DNA from: Galaxea fascicularis
Lineage: Eukaryota > Cnidaria > Anthozoa > Scleractinia > Euphylliidae
Direction: 5' to 3'
NCBI GenBank assembly: GCA_948470475.1
Contig: OX419337.1
Location: 5,100,708 to 5,164,707, forward strand
DNA length: 64,000 nt
Both the position numbers and the translations under genes were made by a program. The notes under the pieces are model-generated. The model did no database searches and had not been told where the DNA came from. It worked only from the letters and a program-made list of their open reading frames with translations. How positions within the stretch are numbered: position 1 is the first letter of the stretch; the number at the start of each line of letters is the position of its first letter. Positions 10,164 to 22,919 of the stretch are shown here, piece after piece.

Positions 10164-11514
10164 ATTAAAGTCTTATCTTTGAATGTAAGAGGGTTAAACA
10201 AAACAACCAAGCGACGCCAAGTGTTTCGATGGTTACATCAACAAAAATCTGATGTTATTTTTTTGCAAGAAACATACTCGTCCCCGCAGACCATTAAAAC
10301 ATGGGAAGCGGAATGGGGAGGCAAAATAATTGAAAGCCATGGTTCAAATCATAGCAGAGGCGTGATGATTCTCTTTAAGCCTAGACTTGACATGTCAATC
10401 GAAATTGAAGATAACATGGGTAAAGCGTTTGTGTTCCGATGAAGATAGATCATGGAAATTTATTCCGTTATCCTTACTTTCGAGCGTGGGAGGAAAGCTT
10501 CTTTTTCAGTGTAACTATGACATCAAATATTTATGTCTTAATGAACTCTTACCGAAATTTTATCGAGATGTATTAATACACTGGCAAGAGCTAAACTGTA
10601 CTACGCCTAAAGATAAAGAACACATCTTAAATCAAATAATTTGGAACAACCGATTTATACGAATAAACAATCTATCTGTTTATTATCGAATCTGGAATCA
10701 AAAAGGGATCCGAAAACTTGCCTGTCTTGTTAATGAGATAGAAAATACCGGTAGCTTCTTGTCGTTTAAAGCATTCGTACAAAAATTTAAAATTAAATGT
10801 AATTTTCTACAGTATCTTGGCTTGCTTTCGGCTATACCAGATCAGTGGAAAAAAAGTTTAAAAAAGGACACACATCAACAGGTCGTGGCAAACACTCTAC
10901 TCGCAATCGATAAGCTTACGTGTAAGACAGTGTACAATACTTTGATTAGCCGACAACAGTGTCCACCGGCCGCAGAGAAAAGATTAGCAGAACTCGGTTT
11001 TGATGCACAAAAGCGACAAAGCCTTTATTCTCTGCCATTTTGTGTAACGAAAGAAGTAAAACTATCTGTTTTTCAGTATAAAATAATTCACAATATACTA
11101 TACACCAACAACATCTTATACAAAATGAAGAAAAAACCTAACCCTTATTGCCCGTACTGTACTAACGTCGAACAAACGATTGCTCATTTATTCTTTTCAT
11201 GTTTTGTTGCGAAATCATTCTGGTCTGAGTTCACTACTTGGTTTAATTCGATGTCGGCAAAAAAGATCTCCTTTCTTTCTAAAACTGAAATATTATACGG
11301 GGTTTTCGACGATTGATTGTCCTGTTTAACCCTTAATCATTTAATTTCAATCGGAAAATACTTTCTCTATACTAATGCTTTAGATGACAAAAGACCTCAG
11401 TTTGCTGATTTCATCATTCTCACACAAGATAAAATTGAAATAGAAAAATATATCGCAATCATGACGAATGATCGCCCTGCTTTTGTTAAAAAGTGGTCCC
11501 ATTTCGTAATATGA
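10164..11514 (+). pseudogene. LINE ORF2 remnant: endonuclease start fused to RT C-terminal region
   Basis: The 5' part (10164-10442) encodes the beginning of an APE-type endonuclease: LSLNVRGL, then VIFLQETYSS with the catalytic Glu. It breaks at about 10443. The 3' part, in another frame, starts at WKFIPLSLLSSVGGKLLF, which belongs downstream of the RT palm. It continues to a zinc-knuckle region (CPYC, then AHLFFSCFVAKSFW), close to the pfam zf-RVT type. The rest of the endonuclease and the YxDD palm are absent. A TGA at 11314-11316 interrupts the last part, and the same frame reopens to 11514. Neither enzyme can be functional. Confidence 0.85.
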
Positions 11515-11971
11515 TTAAATTTCTTGATGTTTATAGTTAGCAGTTAACTCCTTTAAAGTTCTTATTGTTGGTGGGTGTTTGTTTCTATGATTTTTTTTTT
11601 TGTATTTTATGTGTGCTTAGTGTTTATATTGTAAATTGCGTAAGTACTGTATCGCAAGTAGTGTTAGTGTTGTAAATAGCGTAAGCATTGTATCCCAAGT
11701 AGTGTTAGTACTGTAAGTAGTCCAAGTATCGCGCGGTTAGCTGCGCAAGTCCTGTAAACGTTTAAATTCAGTAATAAAAAAATTAAAAAAAAAAATTGGG
11801 ATGTCACGCCACACAGCACGTGCTATTCACTATTTCATCACCCCAACCGCCAGAATATCGGGGCAATGTGGACTGGGTTGTATTTATATTTTTCTATTTA
11901 TTTTTTTCTAAATAATATTGACCCTCGACATAGAACCCTCAACCCTCAGCCCTCAACGAAAAGATAGACTC

Positions 11972-12623
11972 CTGTAACTATGACTATAACTGTGACTGTG
12001 CCTGTGACCATGGCTATGACTATGACTGTGACTATGACTATGACTATGACTGCGACTGTGACTGTGATTGTGACTATGACTGCGACTGTGACTGTGATTG
12101 TGACTATGACTATGACTGACTGTGACCATGACTGTGACCATGACTATGACTGTGACTATGACTATGACTATGACTGTGACTGTGACTGTGACTGTGACTG
12201 TGACTGTGACTGTGACTGTGACTGTGACTGTGACTGTGACTGTGACTGTGACTGTGACTATGACTATGACTGTGACTATGACTATGACTGACTGTGACTG
12301 TGACCATGACTGTGACTGTGACTGTGACTGTGACTGTGACTGTGACTGTGACCATGGCTATGATTATGACTGTGACTGTGATTGTGACTATGACTGTGAC
12401 TGTGACTGTGACTGTGACTGTCACTATGACTATGTATGTGACTATGACTGTGACTGTGACTTTGACTATGACTATGACTGTGACTGTGACTGTGACTGTG
12501 ACTGTGACTGTGACTATGACTGTGACTTTGACTATGTCTGTGACTGTGACTGTGACTGTGTCTGTGACTGTGACTATAACTGTGACTATGACCATGACTA
12601 TGTACTATAACTGTGACTGTGGC
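11972..12623. repeat. Hexanucleotide satellite (CTGTGA/CTATGA)n
   Basis: About 650 bases consist almost only of the hexamer CTGTGA with interspersed CTATGA, CTTTGA and CCATGA variants. The unit contains no stop codon in several frames on either strand, which creates long artificial open frames (Val-Thr, Cys-Asp and Ser-His repeats). There is no reason to regard them as genes. Confidence 0.95.
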
Positions 12624-12804
12624 TTAATCTCGTCCTGAGATCTCCCTCGGTGAGACATTCTCACACTTGCAGTGAGATCTGAGCAACATATAAGACGATT
12701 TTAAGAAATATGTCAACGACAGGATCATCTGTCATCTCAAGTAGATTAGTAAAATATCATCTTCATTGGATAAAGCATAGGAATATTCGTATTCATAAAA
12801 CATC

Positions 12805-13260
12805 AAACTTGTAGGTATTTCTGAGGTTAAGCAACGAGAAAGCGCAGATGAAACATTACAACTTTGCATGAGAGTCTTCAACACAATTCGAGTTGAAATT
12901 CATCCTTATGACCTTGACATTGCTCATCAAGTGCTATCTCGTAACGTGTCTGATGGACGGACAAAACCGATTATTTGTAAATTTACCCGGCGCACCGCCC
13001 GTAGACGTGTAATGGCATCCCGTAGAGAAGTAAACAGGATCGCTCCTGCAAATATTGGTCTCTGAGGAAACTCATCCTTAGAACATGCTGCTATCTATGA
13101 TCACCTTTCCCCACGATTGCAGAGTTTATTATCTGCTGCCAAGAAAATAAAGGAAAGATATCTTTTCTCATTTTGTTGGGCCAAGAACTCAACCATCTGG
13201 CTGCGGAAAAATGAAAGGTGTCGTCCGATCGCCATTAAAAATTGAACTGATTTGTCCAGT
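12805..13260 (+). pseudogene. LINE ORF1 relic
   Basis: The translated relic shows VEIHPYDLDIAHQVLS, KPIICKFTRR and a later segment DHLSPRLQSLLSAAKKIKE followed by FCWAKNSTIWLRKNE. The order matches ORF1 proteins of animal non-LTR elements, with an RNA-binding domain and a C-terminal module. A TGA after NIGL and later stops break it. It lies directly after the hexamer satellite and is unrelated in sequence to the LINE at 8870-11797. Confidence 0.65.
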
Positions 13261-14447
13261 CTTGCAGTTCGCTTAGGATCTTCTGGTGGTGTCACTAATT
13301 TCATAAGAACATTAACGGACAATCTACTTAGGTATACACAACACTCATAAGCGAGCTTCCATATTTCAATTACAACGATCTGATTTCGCACATGGCCAAA
13401 TTAATAATATTCTTAATTCTTCTCTCCCCAGCAAAAGTTATTACGCCCTTAACTTAGATAGAAGCTCTGATCCTAACACTCATTATTCTATTGCAATCAC
13501 AGGCAGCCCAATCGTGGTGTGTGTCATCAAAAGTTGATAAAGAAAAATTGACCGTTCAAAACCTAGAATTCCAACGAACAGAGTAGCGGTAGAAATATTT
13601 ATATTCTAATCAAATAAAGCCTTCCTACCTTCACTCTACTGTTTCTAGTCCCTTTCTGGGACGTCTAAATGCAATATCATCGCTTTTTTTTAAATCCTGA
13701 GATGTGGAAGTTTTTTTTAGCATCCTGTATAGTCGCAAGACTACGAGGTTTAAAATATAAGTAAGTAAGTAAGTAAGTAAGTAAGTAGGTCTTGCAAAGG
13801 GACGTTTAACTCGCACTGGACTTTCCCCTTGACATTGAACGAGTTTGAAGCCTTTGATTCCATTTTTAACTTCATAAGTTGCGATTGAGTGCCCGCTTCT
13901 TTCTCCTCAAGATCGCGCGGCAAACATTTTGCCAAATTTGACGTCCAAGAGTTTGGAAAATAACTGCAAGGTTTCAGCATTTGACGAAGACGTATCTGAA
14001 GAACGGAGGTGTTTGTTGACCAGAAACTCCGGCGTTGTGTGCTTCCGAGATCACTTGAAAGATGCTTGCAGATTCAGATTTCGACATAGCAAAACTTAGG
14101 GTTGTCAGAGATGCCTTGAATGGCTCTTTAGCTTGCATATCTTAACAAACCTTAAATAGCCTACTAGCTCCTTGAGACACCTTACGAGCACGCCTCCAAT
14201 ACTTTGATAATTACAACGTAGCATAGCAAACATACTCCTGTGAAACTAACGAGGTGTTACAAAATATATTTTCTGGTTCATCTCTCCCTCTTATTATGTC
14301 TTTACATCTATTTGCTTCTTTATTTATTACTTCATTAATTGGAATTTCAACCATGACTAGAACCAAGAGGACCTCGTTCATGCAGCCACTTATATATACA
14401 TTTATGGATCGAGAGACAAGTGACAAATCTTGAGAAACAATTATGAT
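13261..14447. other. Intergenic with simple repeat, no gene recognised
   Basis: A repeat segment resembling 331-405 (minus) lies at 13500-13580. A perfect (AAGT)n microsatellite lies at about 13759-13788. No exon could be supported on either strand. Confidence 0.45.
13759..13788. repeat. (AAGT)n microsatellite
   Basis: About seven perfect tandem copies of a tetranucleotide are seen. Confidence 0.9.
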
Positions 14448-16236
14448 AGCGGAGCTCCGGCGGCCCGAAGGGCCTCCAAGGTGAGCCCCATACTCATAGA
14501 AACCCGTCAACCGATTTCCTCATGGTAATCTTGGCTTGCGGTATTGCTCGTGGGCGCAACCTACCTTGTCTACTTTTCAGTTGTTTTTTTTGTTTGAACA
14601 GGTGAGAATAAGCGCTTGGATGTTAAGAGCAACAAAATTGCCGATTGGCTGGGTTTGCTATTTTGTAGTTTAGCAAGGTTTTAATCATGCATCGCTGTCT
14701 CCGATTGCAGACTTTTGCTGTGTATTAAACTGGGATATTTTGCCGCTAAAAATCCTTAATTGAAGAAGCTTCCTTGGTAGACATGGGAAGTAACACAAAG
14801 TGACAGTGAAAAACTATCAAGGCCCGCTAAGCATTTGTATCTGCTTAGCAAATCAATACTTTTGTGTGAAATGACGGCTACTGCTTGGCTCTGCGTTCAG
14901 AGTGATTGTTGTCCGCAGGTTGGTACCCCTGTTGTGTCTTTTATATGGACACATGGCGATTTGTCTCAGTCACTGCGAGTTGTGGTTGTTACTTGTCTTA
15001 GTTTTCCAATTTCTACGAGGAACGCCGAGGAAACATGGGCCGGCTTCGGTTCTTTGTTTTCTTACACACTTTGTTGTTTTCATGCTGCTCGGACTAAAAA
15101 ATGCTCGTGTTTTTTTCCAAATGGATGTTTTCTGTCCAGTATATTATTTTGAATCCTGCTGTCGTTCATTTCTGTACACAACATTTGTTGAAGAAAAGCC
15201 AAGTGAAGTCCGGACGGTTTACGGTTTTTACATTTACAAGAGCCGGATTGACATTTGGAAAACTCTCGCAAAGAGCAACAACTCCTTGCCAAAAGTAAAC
15301 ACGATTTTTAACAGCTGCAGCATTCGAAATTTCAGCAGTATGTTGTCCCTCACAGCAATTCTCGTTGTTAATTAAAAAATCGTGGTCTTTAAACGCTAAT
15401 TGCAGGAAAAACTTTAATGTTTACGGCTGTCAAATGTTTTTTTTCTCAAATCCATTTGTTTAGTCTGTTGCTATTCATCAGATGTTATCAATAATAGTGA
15501 TGTCAAAATTAACACCACCCACGACTTGTAGTCAAGGTTTGTAGGCGGTTTGTAATATTTATAATTGAGAGAAGTCAAGAATAAAACCATTTGCAGTTGA
15601 TCACCTGCGTTGATTCATGTCTTATCGCGTCGTGCTATTCTAAAAAGGACTTCGACGGCAGTTTTCTATCGTCTTTACTCTTATATAGATCACAAAAATG
15701 ACACCATAAAATAGTAAAAACAAGGCAAACAAAGTACTTTCCTTTTTTTTCGGGTGGTGTCGAAGAGTGCCAACTTTGAGGTTTTACCATTTTGTTTTAC
15801 TGTGGACTATTTCGGTTTTATGGGGTTAAAATGTCACCGATACATGTTGACTCAGTCAAAGCACGTCTGGTTGTGATGTTGGATTTAAAAGTGGGACACT
15901 GGGACTGTTCATCTAGTTTAGTGGTTTATACCATTTGTATTGAAATGTAATCAGATGTAATAAAACTGTTATGAAGCAAAAGTTTGTTAATCGTATCATA
16001 CATTCTCATTCATTAATTTAAGTCTGTTGACCCTCAGAGGTCGATGATATGTCAAAAATGTACGTTTGTACTTGATTGAATGGTGGCTGTGGCTCTGCAG
16101 CAATACAGTAAAAAACTATAATCACAATACAGGCTCAAGTCCTTACATTGATATTAGTTTATCTGTAAATGTCATACAATAAGGAAAGAACTGTGTGGAA
16201 CTCCTCTTTTAGGCTTGCCTAAATATATATATATTA
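14448..16236 (+). mobile_element. Large interspersed repeat, copy 1
   Basis: This copy is the inverted counterpart of 29494-31787. It starts AGCGGAGCTCC, followed by a small hairpin (CGGCCCGAAGGGCC). It ends with GGAACTCCTCTTTTAGGCTTGCC and an AT run, a degenerate inverted copy of the start. Inside, 14902-15375 is open for 157 codons and resembles the 166-codon frame of copy 2, including VEEKPSEVRTVY and a shared NTIFNSCSI segment. A second stretch at about 14605-14760 (RISAWMLRA, then FCCVLNW) is also shared. I do not recognise the product. The family could be a DNA transposon derivative with 11-base inverted ends. Confidence 0.7.
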
Positions 16237-16497
16237 GTCATTTTCAAATAAATTGAGCTCACAGCCTTTGTTTTGAAAAGGCGGATAGTATTTATCGCAG
16301 TTTGTTCCTGTTTTTAAAACGTTGCTTTTCTTATCTCATTAGATAGACACAAGCTGTCAAATTTGACCTAACCCCGTTATATTGGACAATTCTTCTGTTC
16401 CGTAATGGTGGCCGTATCAACGGGATACCATTGAAATAAAAGAAACAAACTTTTTTACGTTCATACAAACATCCTTTGTAAACTTCTCCCTATTGCT

Positions 16498-19400
16498 CTA
16501 ACCTGTTTGAAAACGATCCCCGCCAACTGGTGGTGGACAGCTGCAGTTGAACCCGTTTGTCTTATCAACGCAGGTGCCATTGTTCAAACACGGATTGCTC
16601 TGGCATTCATTCACGTCTGCAACAAAACCATCAGTAAAAGTTAAAGTCACAAATACACAAGGTTTTCACGTCTTAAGCGAAAAAAACAGTGAAAATCTAA
16701 AACAAAATAAATGAACTAAATTCTCTCTTTCTTATTCATTTGTTCTCTTACTTAGCTAGTTACTTGGTTATTTACTTTCTGAAAAAGATGTTGGAAAACA
16801 TAGTACGATGGCTGATTTCCCAGCTGTTAGCTAATATTTTTAAAAAAGATTGGCTAAGAAAAAGAGTTATTTCGTGGTTACTAAATTCAGCACGGAAAGG
16901 TTTTTGATTATTCTCTCAAAATTGGATCCAATACGACGTTTCTTACTCGTTTCGCAGTTTTTCCCCGTGAATCCGTCTTCACAAACACATACATAGCTGT
17001 TCTCCTCGTAGAGTGACACACACTTTCTTTCGTTCTTACAAGGCCAACTGCTACACTGGGACTATAAAGAAAACTTATATCGTTTCAGTTTTGCTGCTGT
17101 AAATATTACCTATATTTGAAAGGGGTTAAAAATAGTAGTATATACTGCGTCAAACAAATACCGTCTTCTCAGGAGAGCTGTTTTTGAATGAAATTCGATT
17201 CCCCTGTTCAACTTCATTCCTTTTTTTTTTGTGCGCTTGTGCGGGCGCTCCTTTGTCGCGCCCTGCCCTTCGCGCACAAAGGGGAAATGAAGTTGAACAG
17301 GGGAATCGAATTTCATTCAAAAACAGCTCTCCTGTTGAGAAAACGGTATTTAATTTGTTTGACGCAGTATATACTACTAAAATGTTTATTGCATGACAGT
17401 TCCAACGCTTGAAGTGTATTAAGAGTTGCTTGACAGGAGAGGTGTGATCGATGGGAACTGAAAGAAACCCGATTTCCAGTCTTTAAATCACTTTTGTTCA
17501 GCTCTTCGAAGCGACAGTCATATTGAATATTCACAAAGTACCGAGCCAACTATCAAGTAGTTGAATGCATGGACACCGAGTGCAGGCAATCCGTAGTTTA
17601 ACTCATCTGTGTAAAGGCCCTCGTATAGATATGCACCATTCTTGAACACATCAAGGCATGCATTTGCTTATTCAAGAATGCCAGCGATGCGATTGCAGGC
17701 ATACAATGGAAAACCCTAACGTCATTAATAGATTGTATAGATAGTCCTAACCCTACACCTCCCTTCCTGGTGCTCAAAGTTCCTGAATAACTGAATAAAA
17801 GAGGGAATCAAATGTCTGCCCAACATTTTCCGCTTTTTAACGACTAAAGTCTCTCAAAAACTTCTTTTATAGATCTAGCAGGGGTTTTACTGAAACAGCT
17901 GTCCTTGACAGTGTTACACGCTAAGCATCCCTCACTGAACTAAAATTGACGTCCAACTGGTAAAGACACTGACGAATCTTCTGGAACGTGCTTCTTTCGG
18001 TAGAGAATATCTACTAACAGTCTCGTCCGCCTAGCTTAAGCTGCCGGTAACACTGGGGCTGTGACTCAAATCTACCTGATGATGGTTGTTCTGTGGGATT
18101 TATTTCTCAAACATCAAACCACATTTAATCTTCGAACACGCTCAATAAAGGAACTCAATCAAATAAAGACTGATCTCGCAGTTGTGAACGCAATTTACGC
18201 AATTTCGTAAGGAAGCCTGAAAAAAATTCAACGGGGTTTGAACACGTGACTTTGCGATACCGGTGCGATGCTCTAACCAACTGAGCTATGAGGCCACTGA
18301 TGTTGGGAGCAGGTCAATTGTAGTGGACATTGTAGGTTCATATGTTCCCGTGAAAGAGATGAATGTGGATGATATATATGAAATAAATCACATATGAACT
18401 GCGGAAGTGAAAAAAAAAAAAAGAAAAAAAGGAAGGACTGATCCTCGCAGTTATGAATGCAATTCATGCAATTGCTTAAAGAAGCCTTCGGGTCTACGTG
18501 TTTCATTAAAGATAACGTGCTCGTTGCAAAATATTTGCCTCTACGAGCTCTCTCTTTAAACATCAGCTTTCAAGCACTTGACCAACGGATGATGAGTTGC
18601 TATCGAACACATTCGGCGAAAACAACATCATTTGGATGATAAATTCGCTAGTTCAGTACTAATATTTTCACGAAGTAAAATTTTTCATCTTAACAGGAAA
18701 ATATTTTGGCTGCATAATAGAAATTTAGAAGAAATCCGATCAGCACAATCGATTCCATTCTTCAAAAGAAGAAAAAAAAATCATCGACATGAAACTTTAC
18801 CTGGCGAATGAACTAATTAATCTGTGCCAAAACAGGTTTGCCCGCATTCCGTGGTGATTATTCCCTTTCAGCGATCGCGATTTCGGGAAACAGTTAACAA
18901 TGTCATTGCCTTACAAAAATATTTTTAATTATGTGCATTATGAGGACCAAATTTTCCATTTCACGAACACAACGTTTTTCGCTGAGTCTGCTCACCTGAA
19001 GACATGCTCTGTTTTTTTTTTTTCCGATTTCGCGTTCCTTTGCTGATATTGTAAGTCAGTTTAGAAATGAAACTTACCACGATGCTGAAGTGATGATGGT
19101 GTTTACTGGAAATAAACTTCTTCGTGTTATTGTACTTATCCGATGGTAGAAACTCACAAAAATGTTTTCCGTTCACGTCTGGGAAGGCAGCCATGTTATA
19201 AGAAAAACACGACGAGGTTTCCAAACAGGCAAACCCACACTGGCTTTCCGATTCAAAAAGACTTGAACCAAGACGGGAGATATTGAGATAAAAAAAAGTG
19301 TCCTTCTTGAAATTGGCATATCCCACGCCAAGAGTAGAACTTCCGCGTCTTATAGCTTTGTTAGCTTCAATCACTGAAATAAAAGAGTGCGATGCCTTTC

Positions 19401-19643
19401 AGAAGAAAAAACTTGAGTTAACGAAGCGCTAGAGTCACTAAAAAGAAAGGATTTTGTCAAAACATTAACATCTGACGTTGTAGTTTTTAACAGGATAAGA
19501 AGAAAAGCCGGTGTTTTAAAAACAAGCCAGGGAAAACAAAAAACTCTACCTTTAGCCATTTGAACGGATGAACATAGAGCGCCGATAGAAAGTGAAACAA
19601 GCAAGAGTTTCATAAATACTGGAAAGGTTAAGGAAGCCATCAT
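16498..19643 (-). CDS. Secreted PAN/apple - EGF - EGF protein
   Basis: Four exons join in frame: 19550-19643, 19078-19373, 16947-17061 and 16498-16616, all with GT-AG borders and phases 1, 0 and 1. The 207-residue product starts with a signal peptide ([16 protein letters not shown]). A PAN/apple-type module follows ([20 protein letters not shown], then [10 protein letters not shown]). Then come an EGF-like repeat ([25 protein letters not shown]) and a calcium-binding-type EGF repeat ([17 protein letters not shown]). It is probably an extracellular adhesion or matrix protein. In the last EGF repeat the sixth Cys position is Phe (GGDRF), and a TAG follows four codons later. A donor-like CAG/GTTAGA overlaps the stop, so splicing to a further exon is possible, but none was found nearby. 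Confidence 0.82.
17133..17379. repeat. Foldback miniature element in intron 3 of the PAN-EGF gene
   Basis: Arms of about 95 bases starting TAGTAGTATATACTGCGTCA pair almost perfectly, interrupted only by small insertions in the right arm. The loop holds a T run and a GC-rich core. The structure makes artificial frames on both strands and has no coding role. Confidence 0.85.
18140..18420 (-). repeat. tRNA-derived SINE
   Basis: On the minus strand, 18226-18298 reads like a tRNA. It has an A box (TAGCTCAGTTGGTTAGAGC) and a B box (GTGTTCAAACCCC), the internal RNA polymerase III promoter of SINEs. It is preceded by an unrelated leader and followed by a tail. The acceptor ends do not pair properly and the tRNA part is embedded in a longer repeat. 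A second, truncated tail copy lies beside it at about 18425-18485. It sits in intron 3 of the PAN-EGF gene in the sense direction. Confidence 0.75.
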
Positions 19644-22621
19644 CTTGTTAACTTCTTGTTAACGTCCTCACTTCTGTTGAAGTTTGGTTGAATCGAAAGC
19701 GGATGACAAATTTAATAACTGAAAGGGTGTTTGTGAGTTTAGAAACTTCCTTCTTATTGGTTAACTATGGTCAACTTTGAAGAAAACTTACAGTTAATAA
19801 CTATTTGATATATAACTTATTTTGTGTTTGACAAAAGGATGAAAAATTAAGTTAAATGTAAATTGAGCGTTTGAAAACAAAGAGTTACTGCACTTAACTT
19901 TGTGATTAAAATTGAATTCACTTATTGTTTGATTCAGTGGAGTGAAAAAACTGTTTCCAAAAAACTGGGACAAAATACAATTAAAAGTAACCAACGGATC
20001 AAGAACAACAACATTGTAACGATACATTTAAACATCCAAGGGAAATTAAAATGTTATGACTACATTGTTTAAAGGGTTCATTAATATTTAAGAAAAGAAG
20101 TCATGTACAAGACTTCTGGCTGGCTCCCCGTGTTCTATGTTAGTGTCCTATTTCAATAAATCCTTTTTTCTGAGCTACATTTCTTGAGTGGAAGGAATGG
20201 TGATAGTAAAGAAAAGATTTATTTAATTTTACGTCCGAGTTCCATGCATAAATTCCTGTAGTATCAGGTTAATGCATTGACTGTTTAATTTTCTGATCAC
20301 GAGTATCATGATTATATGTTGGCAAGTTGCCCCTCAGTTGGTTGATAATATTATTTTTCTTTTGTCTCTTCTGAAAAAGCCAGTGAAACTTCCTGTTTTC
20401 ATGTAAGATGAAACATAGCTGGCTTAATAAAGCCTGTCCTTAAAATAAAAAAAAAGTCATTTCATTTTTTTAATTGCGTTTCAGACTTCCATACAAACTG
20501 TCCGTAAACCATTCATGGCCGACAGGATCCATTTTGAAAAAAACGTAAGTGAAAGAAGGATATATTTTAACGTTGGTCTAGTGGACAACCATAATTTGCA
20601 TAAAAAGGTACCTGTTGCCATGGTAGCGAGTTAAGCTTGGGATAATTTTTTTTCGCTGTTATAATTGGCAGTTCCAATAGTTTTTCTTCCCAACTCTAAA
20701 GAAGAAGTAAAAAAACATTTCGATAATTTCGACTGTACCCCGTTTTAAAGGGGCAGTCTCACGGAGGTTTTCTTGATTTTTGCTCAAAATTCACTAATTT
20801 CAGTTTCAAACACTTTGTTAATATTCGAATCATTTCCACATCACTAATTCCAAGAAATAAAGTGAATTTAGAGTGAAAGGACGAACCGAAATATGTTGAA
20901 ATCCATTTTAAGAGAATTGCAGCACGAAAATTCCCTGTCCCGGTTGCCTGCAGTTTCGTAATTGTATGAGTATAATTTCCTTGCATTACAGTAAATCTTT
21001 AAAGGAATTTAAAGTATTATTTTACCTTTGGCATCAACCGAAAGGCGAATTTTGAAAAACCAAACCGCAAAGCCACCTAAACGAATAGACTTGCATGTTT
21101 GGGAAGCGAGCAAAATACCACAAGGGAAGCGTTGTCATTGCAAACTATCAAAACTACTCAAATTAATTAAAAGCAGTGAATCCTTTTGTGACTGCACCGC
21201 AAAGACCACTGTCAAGTATTCACGTGGAGTTCAGTATCGGTAGCAAACAGTTTGATTATGACATGTTGATATGGCGTGATTATAATTTTTAAGATCAAAG
21301 GAACGATTTTCGTTGTTTTTCGACAATTTAGCTTGTATGTTAGCTCTTAGAACATGTTGACAGCTGTCGTGAAGGTACATTAAGAGCGGGCATCCGTAAA
21401 TATCGCCTGAGGGTGTTTGAAATGAAAAAAAAAAGTCGAAAGCAGTGACTGATTCTCACGTTATATAATTATAGCAACTCTTCAAACAGTACAATAATGC
21501 CGTTTCATCAATCATTAATTTACAGCTACATTGTGTGACGTCTTACGTAAATTAAAGTTACCGTACACTTTTCTTCAAATTTGGATTTTGGGGTCAAAGT
21601 ATTGATTGAAACGTGGTCTCTAATTTAGAAAATAGTTATCAAAAAAATACTAAATGTTGGCCGAGAGAGAGCAACATAGCGTAGCTACTACTCACTCAGT
21701 CAAATTATACGGAGCTTGGCTACGTTGTTATTCCATTAATCCAATGCTCGTTACTCTTATTCCATTACTCCTCTGAATTCCATTGATGTGAAAGCGTCTG
21801 GACAGAGAATCTAGATCTAATCAGAGTCAAAGTATGTTTTAATTAGTTCAATGTTTTAGCTTCTGGTATAATACTTGGAAATAACATCGGATTGACGAGA
21901 TTAACCGACAAGTACACTTCACGAATTGTGCACTTCTTACTTTTGCCTGAGAGTATATTTTCGATAAAGATCTTTATTATGAAATCGTTCAATAATACTT
22001 TACCTTCATGTAGTAATGGTAACGAGTGTTTTCGAAGGTATCTGCACGAGTATTGAGAAATCCTATAGCTCTTCCAGATCTCTATTTTCTATGAACTGCT
22101 GCTGGGAGCAGAATAGATATGCGTTCTGGTAGCATGTTTATTTGATTTGCTTAAAAAAGGTTCAAATTCAAGTGGAACGGGTGAAGGTTTTCCCAAGCTG
22201 GACAGACCAGGAGAACGTGGAATCATCCTTCTTTGGGCCAGAGGCGAAGGCCAAGCCGCGGATTCGAATTTCGGCGTTAAAATGGACTTTAGGTAGTTCA
22301 AGAAATCGGTCAAACCCAGTGACCAACTTTGACTTAATTCATGAAATCGATCAAAAGGCCACCAGGAAACGGACGAGGTACAAGTTCATTTTCTTCATTT
22401 TATTGAAAGAAGGACAAAGTTAACCTTTATTACATGTTTTAATTCGGTGATATTTCAAACCCCATACAATGTCTTATAGAGCGCTTACATTATCAACTGT
22501 CACAATTGTAACACAACACCACTTACTTTAAAATGTCACGTCTGAGTCGCAGCGCTTAAATAAATTATTCGCAATGTGCGTTTGGGCTGCCTGTGGTAAA
22601 ACAAAACCAAAAACCAATAGA

Positions 22622-22797
22622 TCTTATTCCAAAATGGCGACAATTTTATTATTCTTTTATATTCATGTTAATTAGCCCTCTTTACCTCGATCGCATCTGC
22701 AGAATACAATATAATTTTTAACTTAAAACGAGGCAACAAGGGCCGATTAACATGGACACAAAGGAATAACAAAATCGTCGTCATTTTGGAATAAGGC
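22622..22797. repeat. Foldback element
   Basis: The left arm starts CTTATTCCAAAATGGCGAC and the right arm ends GTCGTCATTTTGGAATAAG. The arms are about 70 bases with scattered mismatches around a short centre. Confidence 0.7.
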
Positions 22798-22888
22798 GTA
22801 TTATTTCAGCCAATCTCAACAGACCGAACAATGCAATGATCCAATCAGAATTAAGGACGTTCGCGCCCACAATGTTTCCACGTAAACA

Positions 22889-22919
<31 letters not shown>

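Larger units (their letters stand above)
8870..11797 (+). mobile_element. Internally deleted L1-type LINE
   Basis: From 5' to 3' there is a short GC-richer leader with repeated GGAGACTGGGACT, an L1-type ORF1, the first part of an APE endonuclease, then directly the distal reverse-transcriptase and C-terminal region. These are followed by a 3' UTR and an A-rich tail at about 11775-11797. The whole RT palm is missing, so the copy cannot move on its own. The 3' UTR at 11620-11745 contains about three degenerate copies of a 45-base unit (GTAAGTACTGTATCGCAAGT type). The 5' boundary is approximate and target duplications were not identified. Confidence 0.8.

Noticed and set aside
12110..12610. Open frames of about 160 codons on both strands
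   Set aside because: They are produced by the stop-free hexamer satellite and consist only of two-residue repeats.
17110..17412. Short frames on both strands around 17.2 kb
   Set aside because: They result from translating the arms of a foldback element.
18226..18298. Possible tRNA gene, minus strand
   Set aside because: A and B boxes are present but the acceptor ends do not pair and it is embedded in a longer repeat, so it is the head of a SINE.
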